A stretch of DNA of 51,011 bases from Flavobacteriales bacterium (GCA_016705545.1 JADIYA010000021.1:1-51011), one strand, 5' to 3'. Shown: positions 33,461 to 43,980, counted from the stretch's first letter. Notes: generated from the letters alone by a model not told the origin. Made by a program: numbers and translations.

Positions 33461-34279
33461 ATGGACCGCATGAAGCAGCAACTACGCGTCGTGATCTTCG
33501 GTTCGGATACGCGCGCGGGGAAGACCTTCGACCTCCTCCTCATCGGCCTCATCCTGTTCAGTGTCGCGCTGGTGTTCCTGGAGAGCGTGACCGAGGTTCG
33601 GGAGCGCTATGGAGCATGGCTCAAGGCCGCCGAGTGGACGGTCACTGTCCTGTTCAGCATCGAGTACATCGTGCGGCTGTGGATCAGCGAGCCGCCGAAG
33701 CGCTACGCCATGAGCTTCTTCGGCATCGTGGATCTGCTGGCCATCCTGCCCACCTACCTCAGTGTGCTCGTCCCCGGTGCGCAGGCCCTCGGTGTCGTGC
33801 GCGCCATGCGGCTCATGCGCGTGTTCCGCATACTCAATCTCGTGAGCTACGTGAGGGAGGCCAGGCTGCTGCTGCTGGCGCTGCTCGCCAGCCGACACCG
33901 CATCATCGTGTTCATGCTCGCCGTCCTGGCGCTGGTCACGCTCTTCGGGGCGATCATGTATGTGGTGGAATCGCCTGAGGCCGGTTTCACCAGCGTGCCG
34001 CGAAGCATCTACTGGGCCATCGTCACGCTAACGACGGTCGGCTACGGCGACATCGCGCCAGTGACGCCGCTCGGACAGGCCATCGCGTCGGTGATCATGA
34101 TCCTCGGCTATGCCATCATCGCCATCCCCACGGGCATCGTCAGCGTAGAGCTCTCAAGGCAAGGCACCCGTTCCTCGCAACGGGCCTGCACCGCATGCGG
34201 GAAGCTCTTCGACCTGGCCGATGCGCGCTACTGCCCGCATTGCGGGAAGCCCATGGGACCCGTCAGCGCAGCAGGGTGA
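33461..34279 (+). CDS. Voltage-gated potassium channel-like ion transporter
   Basis: A 272-residue six-helix channel protein. S4 has regularly spaced arginines (VVRAMRLMRVFRILNLV), and the pore has the potassium selectivity filter TLTTVGYGD. The C-terminus is a zinc ribbon with two CxxC pairs (CTACGK, CPHCGK), common in bacterial members of this family. Probably a tetramer in the inner membrane. CACCTTTG (33437-33444) is a possible -7 element. Its 3' end overlaps the convergent PKD gene by 17 bases. Confidence 0.9.
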   Translation: MDRMKQQLRVVIFGSDTRAGKTFDLLLIGLILFSVALVFLESVTEVRERYGAWLKAAEWTVTVLFSIEYIVRLWISEPPKRYAMSFFGIVDLLAILPTYLSVLVPGAQALGVVRAMRLMRVFRILNLVSYVREARLLLLALLASRHRIIVFMLAVLALVTLFGAIMYVVESPEAGFTSVPRSIYWAIVTLTTVGYGDIAPVTPLGQAIASVIMILGYAIIAIPTGIVSVELSRQGTRSSQRACTACGKLFDLADARYCPHCGKPMGPVSAAG

Positions 34280-37200
34280 CGTGACCGATGAAGTCGCGGG
34301 CATCGCCATCGCGCTCCACGATCACCTTCCACACGTACACATCGATCACCGGCTCTGCGCCGTCCTTGCGGCCGTCCCAACCCACATTCCGGTCCTCGGT
34401 GCTCCAGATCGCCAGGCCCCATCGATCGAATATGGTGAGCTTGTACCGCCAGCCTTCATAGCCGGCGATGATCGGCCGGAACACCTCATTGCGGTCGTCG
34501 TTGTTCGGGGTGAAGGTGTTGGGGACGAAGATCAGCGGGTCACTGCCGACGGGTTGGATCTTGCAGATCGTATCCGGGCAGGTGAAGCTATTCACGGCCA
34601 CGAGGCACACGGTGAAGAGTCCGCCATCGGCCGGGAAGAGGTGCAGCGGGTGCGTCTCATCGCTGCCTTCACCATCGCCGAAATCCCAGGAATAGAGCAC
34701 GGCGCCCTGGCTCAGGTTGCTGAACTGGATGGCGTTGCGGACGCTCACCAGGGTATCACCGGTGAAATCCGCGATCGGCGTCGGGTTCACCGTGATCGCG
34801 TTCACGGCGATGAGCGTATCGATGCATCCGCCGGCGCCCGTGGCGATGAGCGTGACCGTGTACTGCCCCGGCTGGGCATAGCTGTGCAAGGGCGCATCGG
34901 CAAGGCTCTGGCTGCCATCGCCGAAGCGCCAGCGGAAGGAGGAAGCGTTGAGTGATTGATTGAGGAATTCGATGGGGCGCCCTTGACATGCCGGTTGCGG
35001 CTGCGCGTTGAATGCGGCTACCGGCGTGGGATGCACGGTGAATTCAACGGTGTGCGTATCCGTGCAGCCGTACTGGTTCAGTGCCGTGAGCGTGACGGTG
35101 TAGGTGCCGGGCGCATCGAAGGTGATGGACGGCTGGTTCAGCAAGGAGGTCTGGCCGTTGCCGAGGTCCCACGAATAGCCGATGGCGCCCTGCGAGGCAT
35201 TGATGGACTGGATCGTGACCGGCGAAACACAGCTCTGCGCCTGGGAGAGCGTGAAGAGCGCATCCGGCAACGGATGGGCCACCACGTTCAGGCTCACCGT
35301 GTCCGCGCAGCCATTCACGTTCTCCGCGATCATGGTCACCGTGAAGGTGCCTGCCTGCGTGTAGGTGTGGAAGGGCTCAGGCAGTCCGCTGGTGTTGCCA
35401 TCGCCGAAGCTCCATTGATAGAAACCGGCACCGGTGCTCTGATTCGTGAAGGCCACGTCGAGGTCGATGCAGCCGTTATCGGGCATGGGCGTGAATGCGG
35501 CCACAGGGGTTATGCTCACATTCACGAATTGGGCGATGGTGGCGGTGCATCCATTGAGCGCGCTCGTGACGGTGAGCGTGACCGGGAAGACCCCGCTAGC
35601 AGTGTAGCTGTGCGTAGGCGAGGTGAGCGTGCTGGTGGTTCCATCACCGAAGTCCCACAGCGAGCCGCTGATGCCGGGCGAGGTGTTGGTGAAAGTGAAT
35701 TCTCCGCCCACGCAAGTGCCCTGAGGTGCCACACTGAAGGAGGGCGAAGGCGCGGGGAACACCGTCACCTCCTGACTGTAGCTGTCATAGCCGCAACCGA
35801 AGGCCTCTAGTGTAATGGTGTAGGTGCCCGGCTGGTTATAGGTGTGCGAGAGGTCGGGTGCGATGCTGACGTTGCCATCGCCGAGGGTCCAGTACAACGC
35901 GGTATCGCCAGCGGTGATGTGCGTGAGCTCAACCGTGAGTGGCGCGCAGCCTTGCACAGGATCCAAATTGAAGAACGAGGTGACCTGGTTGGGCAGCACC
36001 GTGATCGTGTACTGCGCGGTGTCGCTTCCGCAGGCGTTGCTGGCGATGAGCGTGATGGTGTAGGGCGTGTTCACCGTGTCAGCCGCATAGGCGTGCGTGA
36101 CGATCGTGGCCGCCGATGTGCTCGTGGCGCCATCGCCGAAGTCCCATTGGAAGCTGTCGGGCAGGCCGTAGCTGACGTTAGCGAAGGGCACCTGGCTGAA
36201 GGCGCAGTGCTCGTCCACGTTCGGACCGAAGACGGCCGTGGGCGAAGGCATCACGGTCACGTTGATCGTTTGCGCATCCGATCCACAGGCATTGCTGGCG
36301 GTGAGCGTCACGGGATAGTCGATCGCATCCTGCGGATCCATCGGGAAGGTGAAGGGCGGCGGCCATTGCTGCGCACTGCTGCCCAGTCCGCCGAAGTCCC
36401 ACCAAAAGCTCAGGCCATCGCCCACCGAGTTGTTGTCGAAGTCAATGGTGAGCGGGCCGCAGCCGTTGTCGGCAGAGAGCACGGGCTCCGCATCGGGCAC
36501 GTCCCACACCAGCACGGTGCTCGTGATCGTGTCGGTGCAATTGGCGCCGGTGCTCACCACGAGCGTCACATCGTAGGAGCCGGTCGCCGTGAACACATGG
36601 AATGGCGAATCAGCGAACGAAGCGCCGCCATCGCCGAAGTCCCACTCCGAGCCGCTGTAGTTCGCGCTGGTGTTCGTGAACTGGAAGGGCACGTTGGCGC
36701 AGGCCACCGGTGGATTCGTGAAGCCCGCCACCGGCAGCGATTGCACGGTGACCGTGGCCGCATCGCTATTGCTGCAGCCCGTGAGCGGATCGGTGTAATC
36801 GTAAGTGACCGGATTGCCGCCGGGCAGCGCCAGCATCGGATCGAAGTTGCCGGCCGCATCCACGCCCACGCCGCTCCAGGTGCCTCCGGGCGGATCGGCG
36901 GTGAGCAATTGCACACCGCCATCGAGGCACACGCTGATGTCGGTGCCCGCATCGACCACCGGCAGCGCATTCACTGCCACAGTGATCTGGTCCTGCAGCA
37001 AACAGGTTGCGGTTCCGAAAGAATAGGTGAGCGTGTATGAGCCCGGCATGTTCGTGCTCAGCGAGCCGCCGGCCGTCACTTGCGGAGAACCGCTCCAGGT
37101 GCCGCCGATGGGTGAGCCATTCAACTGCAATGCGCCACTGTTCACGCACACACTGGTATCGTTCCCCGCGAAGGCTGGGTTGATGATGGGCTGGATATCG

Positions 37201-40200
37201 ACCGTGAGCTGATCGCTGGCCGTGCAGCCGTTGCCATCGATGAAGCTGTAGGTGAGCACATCATTCGCCACACCGTTGGGTGTGATCTCACCGGTGGGCG
37301 TCACCGCGATGGTGCTGCCGCTCCAGGTCCCGCCAGCGGGCGCCCCATTGAGCTGGTACGGGATGGGTTGATCGCAGAGCACCACATCGGGCCCGGCATT
37401 CACGTTCGGCAATGGGTTCACCGTGGCATCCACCGATGCTGAGGACACGCAGCCGTTCGCGTTGTTGAACGTGTAGGTAAGCGTGTGCGTGGCGGGAGCG
37501 ACCGCGCCTGGATCGAATTGCCAAGGAGGTCCGCTCACGCCGCTGCCGCTCCAGGTGCCGCCGACCGGATTGCCCACGAGCGCCGTCGGGGCTTCATCGG
37601 CGCATTGCGCGAATGCGGGCATCACGTTCAGCAAGGTCGCCGGCACCACGCTCACCACCACTTGATCGCTGGTGGCGCAGGTGCCCGTTCCATAGTTGTA
37701 GGTGACGTTGAAATTGCCCGTGTTGCTGGGCGTGAACCAACCGCCCGCGCCAGCGCCCACCCACGTACCGCCCGCAGGGCTCCATCCATTGAGCTGAACC
37801 GGTGTGTTGCCCTGGCAGATCGTGGCATCGGGACCCGCATCGGCGAACACCGGCACCGGCTGCACGGTGATATCCACGGGGTCCGAACTGGTGCAACCGT
37901 TGGCGTTGGTGTGCGTGTAGGTCAAGGTGACCGTGCCCAACTGACCAGGCGTCGGCGTGAAGACACCACCCGCCGTGACACCCGCGCCGCTCCACGTGCC
38001 CGGTGCAGGATTGCCCACCAGGTTCACCGGGATGGCCTGGTCGCAGAAGGTTTGATCGATCCCCGCGTTCACGATCGGCAAGGGATAAACCGTCACCGTG
38101 ACCGTAGCACTTCCGGGACAGCCACCGAGGTCGCCGCTCACCGTGTAGATGGTGGTCAACGCCGGACTCGTGGTGAGCGTGGGTCCCGTGCCGATCTGCA
38201 AGGCGCCGATGAACCATTGATAGTTCCCTGCGCCATTGGCCGTGAGCGTGGTGCTCTGTCCGTTGCAGATCGCAGCGCTCGGCGGGTTCACGGTCACGTT
38301 CGGTGCTGCGATCACCTGCACATTCACCGTTGCGGCCGGACCGGTGCAGCCGTTGCTGATCGCCACCACGGAATAAACCCCTGCGTTCGCGGCGCTCACG
38401 TTGTTGATCGTCACCGAGGGCGAGTTGCTGATCACCGTGCCTTGCGGATTCGTCCACTGGAAGGTGGCGCCTGGAATCAGCGCCGCGCTCAACGAGAGCG
38501 TCTGCCCCGCGCACACCGGGCTGTTGCTGGCCACCACCGGCAGCGGTGGTGCCGATCCGATGGCGAGGTTCTGGTTCACGGTGGCGTTGCCGCAAGCGTT
38601 GGTCACGGTAAGCGAGACCGTGGAGTTGCCCGCGTTGGCGAAGCACACCTGACCAGGCGATGCGGTATTCGCGCTCGCAGGTGCGCCGCCGGGGAAGGTC
38701 CATGCGTAGGTGCTGATCGCGGCGCCGCACGGCTGCACGACGGCCGATGGATTCACGCATTGCCCCGCGCAGATGCCGCTGAGCGCATTCAGGCTCACCT
38801 GTGGCGGCGCGTTCACTGTGATCACTTGCTGCACCGGCGCCACGTTGCACGAATTGATGGCGCGGTACTGCACGGTGTAGGTGCCCGGCTCGCTGAAAAT
38901 GAATTGCGGCTGCTGACTGGTGGCGCTGCCGCTCGCGAAGCTCCACGCGGGCCCTCCGCACGCGCTGGCCACGCCATTCACCGTCCACAAGTGCGTGAGC
39001 AGGCAATTCTGCCCGAAGGCGCTGGTATTGGCGTTCACCGGCTGGAAGGGCGCGCAACCCACCGCTGGCAGCAAGGTGAATGATGGAACAGGCGGTTCTT
39101 CCACGCAGACCGTGCGTTGCAAGGTGTGCGTGCCGCAGCTATTGCCCGTGCGATCGGTGATGGTGTAGGTGCCGGCCGCGGTGAACTGCACGCCGATGCT
39201 GGTGCTGCCATCGGTCCAAAGGCCGGGGTTCGCGGGCTGGCCGTTGTCGTTGCCGAGGGTGCCGCTCGCGAGGGTCCAGCCGGCCAATGGCGCAATGCTC
39301 CAGATGTTGCGCGGAGGCGTGGCGCAGCCCGGAGCGGTGAGGCCGATGCTCTGGTCGGTGAAGGTGACCGTGGTGTTCACGCAGGCCGTATCCGTGCTTT
39401 GCGTGAACTGCGCAACCGGCGTCTCGCTCACGCGGATGGGACCGATCTGCCCTTGTGTCTGGTCGCAGGGGTTCTGCGCGGTGAAGGTGACGTTGAGCTG
39501 CCCGCCCGGCAGTCCGCAAGTGCTGGTGAGGTAGGTGTGATTGACCGATGCCGGCGGCGGATGGTTCAGCGTGATGCTGTTGCCATCGCCGAAGTTGATG
39601 ATGTAAGTGGTGCCGGGCGAATTGCCGGCCACGCTGTTGATGTAGAAGGGCAGCGTGGCTCCTGTGCAGATGTTCGTATTGGGATCGGTGCTGATGCCAC
39701 CGCCCGGATTCGTTCCGAGGAAGACCTGGAACTGCTGCGTGCGCGTGCAGCCGTTGCCGTAGTTCACCGTGTAGGTCATGGTCCACAGCCCCTGATTGTA
39801 GGTGTGGCTGAGGCTCCAGCCCTGCGCGGGATTCACTACCGGACTGCCATCGCCCCAACTGATCGTACGCGAGGTTCCGCCGGCGGTCTGGTCCGTAAAG
39901 CTGAAGGGAAAGCTGCCGCTGGGATCGCAGATGCTGAAGGTGGTGAGCCCGTTGAAGGTGGTGATCTGCTCAGGGCCCGTGCTCGTGAGCGTGGCAGGCG
40001 GCGCGGCGTTCACATTGATGGTGACCTGATCGGTGTCGGTGCAGCCATCGTCGTCCGTCACGGTAAGCGTGTACACCGTGTTGGTGGTCGGGCTCGCTAC
40101 AGGATCAGCAATGCTCGGGTCGCTCAGGCCCGCAATGGGGGTCCAGCTGTAGGTGTACGGCGCGTTGCCATTGCTCACGTTCGAATTGAGCTGCACCGAT

Positions 40201-40328
40201 GCGCCCTCACAGATTGTCTGCGCGCCGTTCGGCGTGGCATTCACGGTCATGTTGCACGGCTGCGCCCACACCTCGCTGCAAGCGAAGCCTAGGACCACGA
40301 GGGCCAAGGCTTTGGGAATGAAGCTCAT
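34263..40328 (-). CDS. Giant PKD/Ig-repeat surface protein with gliding-motility-associated C-terminus
   Basis: A 2021-residue secreted protein: signal peptide, a first half of Ig-like or SprB-like repeats (six copies of a GTWSG/GTWVG unit in the stretch coded at about 36.8-38.0 kb), then nine PKD-type repeats recognised by WDFGDG, WSFGDG, WRFGDG and similar. The last 90 residues (VPNTFTPNNDDRNEVF, FDRWGLAIWST, NVGWDGRKDG) are the T9SS type B, gliding-associated C-terminal domain, so it is exported by T9SS to the cell surface. Many paired cysteines point to disulfides. A role in adhesion is likely. ATG at 40328 follows TAGTTTCG (40359-40352). Confidence 0.93.
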   Translation of the reverse strand: MSFIPKALALVVLGFACSEVWAQPCNMTVNATPNGAQTICEGASVQLNSNVSNGNAPYTYSWTPIAGLSDPSIADPVASPTTNTVYTLTVTDDDGCTDTDQVTINVNAAPPATLTSTGPEQITTFNGLTTFSICDPSGSFPFSFTDQTAGGTSRTISWGDGSPVVNPAQGWSLSHTYNQGLWTMTYTVNYGNGCTRTQQFQVFLGTNPGGGISTDPNTNICTGATLPFYINSVAGNSPGTTYIINFGDGNSITLNHPPPASVNHTYLTSTCGLPGGQLNVTFTAQNPCDQTQGQIGPIRVSETPVAQFTQSTDTACVNTTVTFTDQSIGLTAPGCATPPRNIWSIAPLAGWTLASGTLGNDNGQPANPGLWTDGSTSIGVQFTAAGTYTITDRTGNSCGTHTLQRTVCVEEPPVPSFTLLPAVGCAPFQPVNANTSAFGQNCLLTHLWTVNGVASACGGPAWSFASGSATSQQPQFIFSEPGTYTVQYRAINSCNVAPVQQVITVNAPPQVSLNALSGICAGQCVNPSAVVQPCGAAISTYAWTFPGGAPASANTASPGQVCFANAGNSTVSLTVTNACGNATVNQNLAIGSAPPLPVVASNSPVCAGQTLSLSAALIPGATFQWTNPQGTVISNSPSVTINNVSAANAGVYSVVAISNGCTGPAATVNVQVIAAPNVTVNPPSAAICNGQSTTLTANGAGNYQWFIGALQIGTGPTLTTSPALTTIYTVSGDLGGCPGSATVTVTVYPLPIVNAGIDQTFCDQAIPVNLVGNPAPGTWSGAGVTAGGVFTPTPGQLGTVTLTYTHTNANGCTSSDPVDITVQPVPVFADAGPDATICQGNTPVQLNGWSPAGGTWVGAGAGGWFTPSNTGNFNVTYNYGTGTCATSDQVVVSVVPATLLNVMPAFAQCADEAPTALVGNPVGGTWSGSGVSGPPWQFDPGAVAPATHTLTYTFNNANGCVSSASVDATVNPLPNVNAGPDVVLCDQPIPYQLNGAPAGGTWSGSTIAVTPTGEITPNGVANDVLTYSFIDGNGCTASDQLTVDIQPIINPAFAGNDTSVCVNSGALQLNGSPIGGTWSGSPQVTAGGSLSTNMPGSYTLTYSFGTATCLLQDQITVAVNALPVVDAGTDISVCLDGGVQLLTADPPGGTWSGVGVDAAGNFDPMLALPGGNPVTYDYTDPLTGCSNSDAATVTVQSLPVAGFTNPPVACANVPFQFTNTSANYSGSEWDFGDGGASFADSPFHVFTATGSYDVTLVVSTGANCTDTITSTVLVWDVPDAEPVLSADNGCGPLTIDFDNNSVGDGLSFWWDFGGLGSSAQQWPPPFTFPMDPQDAIDYPVTLTASNACGSDAQTINVTVMPSPTAVFGPNVDEHCAFSQVPFANVSYGLPDSFQWDFGDGATSTSAATIVTHAYAADTVNTPYTITLIASNACGSDTAQYTITVLPNQVTSFFNLDPVQGCAPLTVELTHITAGDTALYWTLGDGNVSIAPDLSHTYNQPGTYTITLEAFGCGYDSYSQEVTVFPAPSPSFSVAPQGTCVGGEFTFTNTSPGISGSLWDFGDGTTSTLTSPTHSYTASGVFPVTLTVTSALNGCTATIAQFVNVSITPVAAFTPMPDNGCIDLDVAFTNQSTGAGFYQWSFGDGNTSGLPEPFHTYTQAGTFTVTMIAENVNGCADTVSLNVVAHPLPDALFTLSQAQSCVSPVTIQSINASQGAIGYSWDLGNGQTSLLNQPSITFDAPGTYTVTLTALNQYGCTDTHTVEFTVHPTPVAAFNAQPQPACQGRPIEFLNQSLNASSFRWRFGDGSQSLADAPLHSYAQPGQYTVTLIATGAGGCIDTLIAVNAITVNPTPIADFTGDTLVSVRNAIQFSNLSQGAVLYSWDFGDGEGSDETHPLHLFPADGGLFTVCLVAVNSFTCPDTICKIQPVGSDPLIFVPNTFTPNNDDRNEVFRPIIAGYEGWRYKLTIFDRWGLAIWSTEDRNVGWDGRKDGAEPVIDVYVWKVIVERDGDARDFIGHVTLLR

Positions 40329-40454
40329 GTACAGGCGCAATTCTGCGGGTGCGAAACTACCGGGGTGCTCAAGGCCAGCTTGGGGGCATTGGCCCGGGTT
40401 ATCAACCGTGCCGTTGTAGATGGACGAACGCCTGGTGGGGTCCGTTGCCTTCAA

Positions 40455-41105
40455 TTAGATCGACGAAAGCGCTTTATACACCGCTGAACCGACCTCAATG
40501 GCGCGGTTGAAGACCATGAAGTGCCCACCGCCCCGAATCACTTCAGCTCCTTTGATGGGCGAGATGGGCATCAACCGATCGTGATTGCCATGGATGTGCA
40601 CCAGGCCCTGCACCGGTTGAACGGGCCCCTCCCACCCCAGCACGGCAGCGATCTGGATGCGCAGTTGCGCCAACGGCATGGCGGCAGTGAAGGCATCGAA
40701 GAGCGCGATGTCTTCCGGCGTCTCCAGCCCCATCTGGTAGCGCACCACGGGCATCACGCGCTTCATGAAGGCCGGCGTGAGCAGTTTCTCCGCATGCGTG
40801 CCGCGCAGCAAGCGGAGGTGCATAGGCATCTCGTGGGGCCCCTTCCAACTGCTGATGATGATCGTCCGCAAGGGATGAGTGATCGCAGCCATCTCCTGCG
40901 CCACCATGCCGCCCATGCTCACTCCGACGAGCGCGTGCGGTTCGCTCACATCCACACGGCGAGCAAGCACCTCGGCATATTCCCGGAGCGTGCTGCCTTC
41001 CGGCATCAGGGGCCAGTCCAGCGCGTGTTTCTCATGGCCGGGCAATTCCAGCTTGCTGAAGAGGCGGCCATCGGCGCCGAGGCCGGGGAGCAGGTAGAGG
41101 TCCAT
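40455..41105 (-). CDS. Alpha/beta hydrolase
   Basis: A 216-residue hydrolase: LPGLGADGRLF is the oxyanion region, GVSMGGMVAQEM holds the nucleophile serine (G-x-S-x-G), HIHGNHDRLMP gives the acid and GGGHFMVFN the catalytic histidine. Substrate unknown. It follows hutH by three bases and is surely co-transcribed with it, but nothing shows a role in histidine breakdown. Confidence 0.88.
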   Translation of the reverse strand: MDLYLLPGLGADGRLFSKLELPGHEKHALDWPLMPEGSTLREYAEVLARRVDVSEPHALVGVSMGGMVAQEMAAITHPLRTIIISSWKGPHEMPMHLRLLRGTHAEKLLTPAFMKRVMPVVRYQMGLETPEDIALFDAFTAAMPLAQLRIQIAAVLGWEGPVQPVQGLVHIHGNHDRLMPISPIKGAEVIRGGGHFMVFNRAIEVGSAVYKALSSI

Positions 41106-41108
41106 GGC

Positions 41109-42599
41109 CTAGGCCAACTCGCGCAGCATCGCCAGCGCCGCTTCCATCGGGCCGTGCATCACCACATCGTCGGTGATGAAGGGCACGCGTTTGCGCAGAC
41201 CGGTCACCAAGGCTTCCACCGGCTTCGCACTGTGCAGTGGACGGCGGAACTCCAACGCCTGAGCGGCGGTGAGCAGCTCGATTGCGAGTACGCGCTCCAC
41301 ATCATGCACGACATCCCAGGTCTTGATGGCCGCTGCGGCGCCCATGCTCACATGGTCCTCCTGCCCGTTGCTGCTATCGATGGTATCGACGCTGTTGGGC
41401 ATGCACCGCTGCTTGTTGGCGCTCACGAGCGAGGCTGCCGTGTACTGCGGGATCATGAAGCCGCTGTTCAATCCGCTCTTCGCGACCAGGAAAGGCGGCA
41501 AGCCGCGCTGACCGCTGATGAGCTTGTAGATGCGTCGCTCGCTGATGCTGCCCAGCTCAGCCATGGCGATGGCGAGGAAATCGAGCGAGAGCGCCAAGGG
41601 CTGCCCGTGGAAATTGCCCGCGCTGATGATCAGGTCGTCGTCGTCGAAGACCGTCGGATTGTCGGTGACGGATTCCAATTCACGTTGCACCACCGTGGCC
41701 ACGTGCGCGATGGCATCGCGGCTGGCGCCATGCACCTGCGGGATGCAGCGGAACGAATACGGATCCTGCACGTGCTGCTTCTCGCGCAGGGCAATCGCGC
41801 TGCCGGCGAGCAGTTCGCGCATGTGTCCGGCCACTTGCGCTTGACCGGGATGCGGGCGCACGGCATGCACGCTCGGATGGAAAGGCTCCGTGCGTCCGTC
41901 GAAGGCATCGAGCGAGACCGCTGCGATCATGTCGGCGATGTGCGCGAGGCGCATGCTCTTCACGGTGAGCAGCGCAGCGTAGGCGTTCATGAACTGCGTG
42001 CCGTTGAGCAGCGCGAGGCCTTCTTTCGGTCCGAGCTCCAACGGCGCCCAACCGAGCTTTTTCAACGCAGCAGCGCTCGTCATGCGCCTGCCGCCCATCA
42101 CCACTTCGCCAAGACCAAGCAGCGGCAACGCGAGGTGCGCGAGCGGCGCGAGGTCTCCCGATGCGCCGAGCGAACCGCGCTCGTACACCACGGGCAGCAC
42201 ATCGGCATTGTACATGTCGATCAAGCGCTGAACGGTGGAGAGCGCCACAGCACTGTGGCCGAAAGCCATGTTCTGCACCTTCAGCACGAGCATGGCGCGC
42301 ACGATCTCCGCCGGCACGGGCTCGCCGCTGCCGCAGGCGTGGCTCATCACCAGGTTCTTCTGCAATTGCGCCAGGTCGCGCTTCGCGATGCTGCGATCAT
42401 GCAAGGCTCCGAAGCCGGTGTTCACGCCGTAGATCGGCGTATCGCTGTCCTTCAGCTTCTGCAGCAACCAGGCATGGCTGCGCTTCACGGCGCTCACGGC
42501 ATCCTTCGCCAGGGTGATGGGCTTGCGCTCGCGCAGGATGGCGTCGAACTCGGCGAGGCTGAGGCCGGTGGTGGTGATGGCGTGGGGTTTCGGTGGCAT
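41109..42599 (-). CDS. hutH: Histidine ammonia-lyase
   Basis: A 496-residue enzyme that removes ammonia from histidine to give urocanate, the first step of histidine use. The prosthetic group MIO forms from A146-S147-G148 in RGSLGASGDLAPL; YGVNTGFG, NGTQFMNA, SVTDNPTVF and QEDHVSMG are conserved active-site regions. No frameshift. It lies directly downstream of hisS and upstream of a hydrolase; hutU, hutI and hutG are not in the window. Confidence 0.96.
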   Translation of the reverse strand: MPPKPHAITTTGLSLAEFDAILRERKPITLAKDAVSAVKRSHAWLLQKLKDSDTPIYGVNTGFGALHDRSIAKRDLAQLQKNLVMSHACGSGEPVPAEIVRAMLVLKVQNMAFGHSAVALSTVQRLIDMYNADVLPVVYERGSLGASGDLAPLAHLALPLLGLGEVVMGGRRMTSAAALKKLGWAPLELGPKEGLALLNGTQFMNAYAALLTVKSMRLAHIADMIAAVSLDAFDGRTEPFHPSVHAVRPHPGQAQVAGHMRELLAGSAIALREKQHVQDPYSFRCIPQVHGASRDAIAHVATVVQRELESVTDNPTVFDDDDLIISAGNFHGQPLALSLDFLAIAMAELGSISERRIYKLISGQRGLPPFLVAKSGLNSGFMIPQYTAASLVSANKQRCMPNSVDTIDSSNGQEDHVSMGAAAAIKTWDVVHDVERVLAIELLTAAQALEFRRPLHSAKPVEALVTGLRKRVPFITDDVVMHGPMEAALAMLRELA

Positions 42600-42630
42600 G
42601 GCGAGTCGCTATGCAATCGACGCCGAATCG

Positions 42631-43980
42631 TCACCTGACCGACAGCAGTCCCGCTCGACTGCTCTCCTCGCCCATCTTCTTCAGATGGTCACTGTGCCCT
42701 GCTTCTCGTTCTCGCCCAAGATGGCGACATACGGGATGTCCTTGTCGTTCGCATACTTGAACTGCTTGGCCATCTTCCCGGAGTCAACATCCAATTCGGC
42801 GGCGATGCCCGCTTCACGCACCTGCCGCAAGAGCTTCAGGCAATGCACCGCTTCCTTCTCGCCGAAGTTGGCGAAGAGCAACTTGGTGCTGCTGCCCAAT
42901 TCCGCCGGGAACTTATTCGTCTCCAGCAGCACATCGTAGATGCGGTCCGCACCGAAGCTGATGCCCACGCCGCTCATGCCCTTCAGGCCGAAGACACCCG
43001 TGAGGTCATCGTAGCGACCACCGCCGCAAATGCTGCTTTTCATGGTCCCTCCCTGGGCCTTCACCTCGAAAATGGCGCCGGTGTAGTAGTCGAGGCCTCG
43101 GGCCAGCGAGAGATCGAATTCGCACTCATTCTTCTGGCCCGAGTCCTCAAGGTCTTTCAGAACCGTTTCCAACGCCCCTCATGATCCGTCCAACCACCTC
43201 CATCATTCCTGTCCGGCCAATATTCCTTTCTGGTCGAACAACTCCGCAAGCACGCCGTGCCGCTGCTCACTGGCATAGCTCATTTCCTTCAGCATCCTGA
43301 CTCGACTTTGTCGCGCCTGACTAAACCCCGCTTCAAATCTCCTCGCAAGGCCGCTCGCCAATCTTATCACCTTGTCCAGAGTGGTAACGAACTCAATCAG
43401 CCTATCTGTGCCCAAACATTTCAGCAAGGCCTTGAAGCACTTTCCGGCTGTTTACATGAATCACAACCTTCAGTCCAAGTTTCGAGAACACCTCATTCAT
43501 CATTAGCACGAGGTCGACTTCGCATATCGGCGATCGTGCTCCCGATCACATCCGCATCGCACTGGTAGAACTCGCGGTACCTCCCCTTCTGCGGGCGATC
43601 GGCGCGCCACACCGGCTGGATCTGGTAGCGCTTGAAAGGGAAGGCGAGCTCGTTCTGGTGCTGCACCACGTAGCGCGCGAAGGGCACGGTGAGGTCGTAG
43701 CGCAGCGCTTTCTCGCCCGCCGAGGCTTCCGGTTGCTTCCATCCTGCACCGCGCGCTCCAGATCGGCGCCGCGTTTCAGGATCTTGAAGATCAACCGATC
43801 CCCCTCCTCGCCGTACTTGCCGGTGAGCGTCTCCAGGTTCTCCATGGCGGGCGTCTCCAACGGGAGGTAGCCGTACTTCTGGAACACCTTCTCGATGGTG
43901 CTGAAGATGTACTTGCGGCGCAGCATCTCCACGGGACCGAAGTCGCGGGTGCCTTTGGGAATGGAAGGCTTGGTGGCCAT
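42631..43980 (-). pseudogene. hisS: Histidyl-tRNA synthetase gene, multiply frameshifted
   Basis: The N-terminus (PKGTRDFGPVEMLRRKYIF, ATG 43980) and motif 2 region (VPFARYVVQHQNELAFPFKRYQIQPVWRADRPQKGRYREFYQCD) are clear, as is LARGLDYYTGAIFEV with GGGRYDDL. Frame breaks occur near 43742 and 43510, several times in 43190-43430, near 43180 and near 42690. The corrected end LKKMGEESSRAGLL stops at 42631. The segment 43190-43510 still reads as HisRS (LMMNEVFSKLGLKVVIHVNS, DRLIEFVTTLDKV) but is visibly lower in GC. HisRS is essential, so either this sequence has assembly errors or another copy exists. TACTTTCG ends six bases before the ATG. Confidence 0.88.

Noticed and set aside
43203..43427. 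Separate small gene (74 residues) such as a toxin or antitoxin between hisS pieces
   Set aside because: DRLIEFVTTLDKV continues the HisRS reading, so this is one frame of the broken hisS and not an independent gene.
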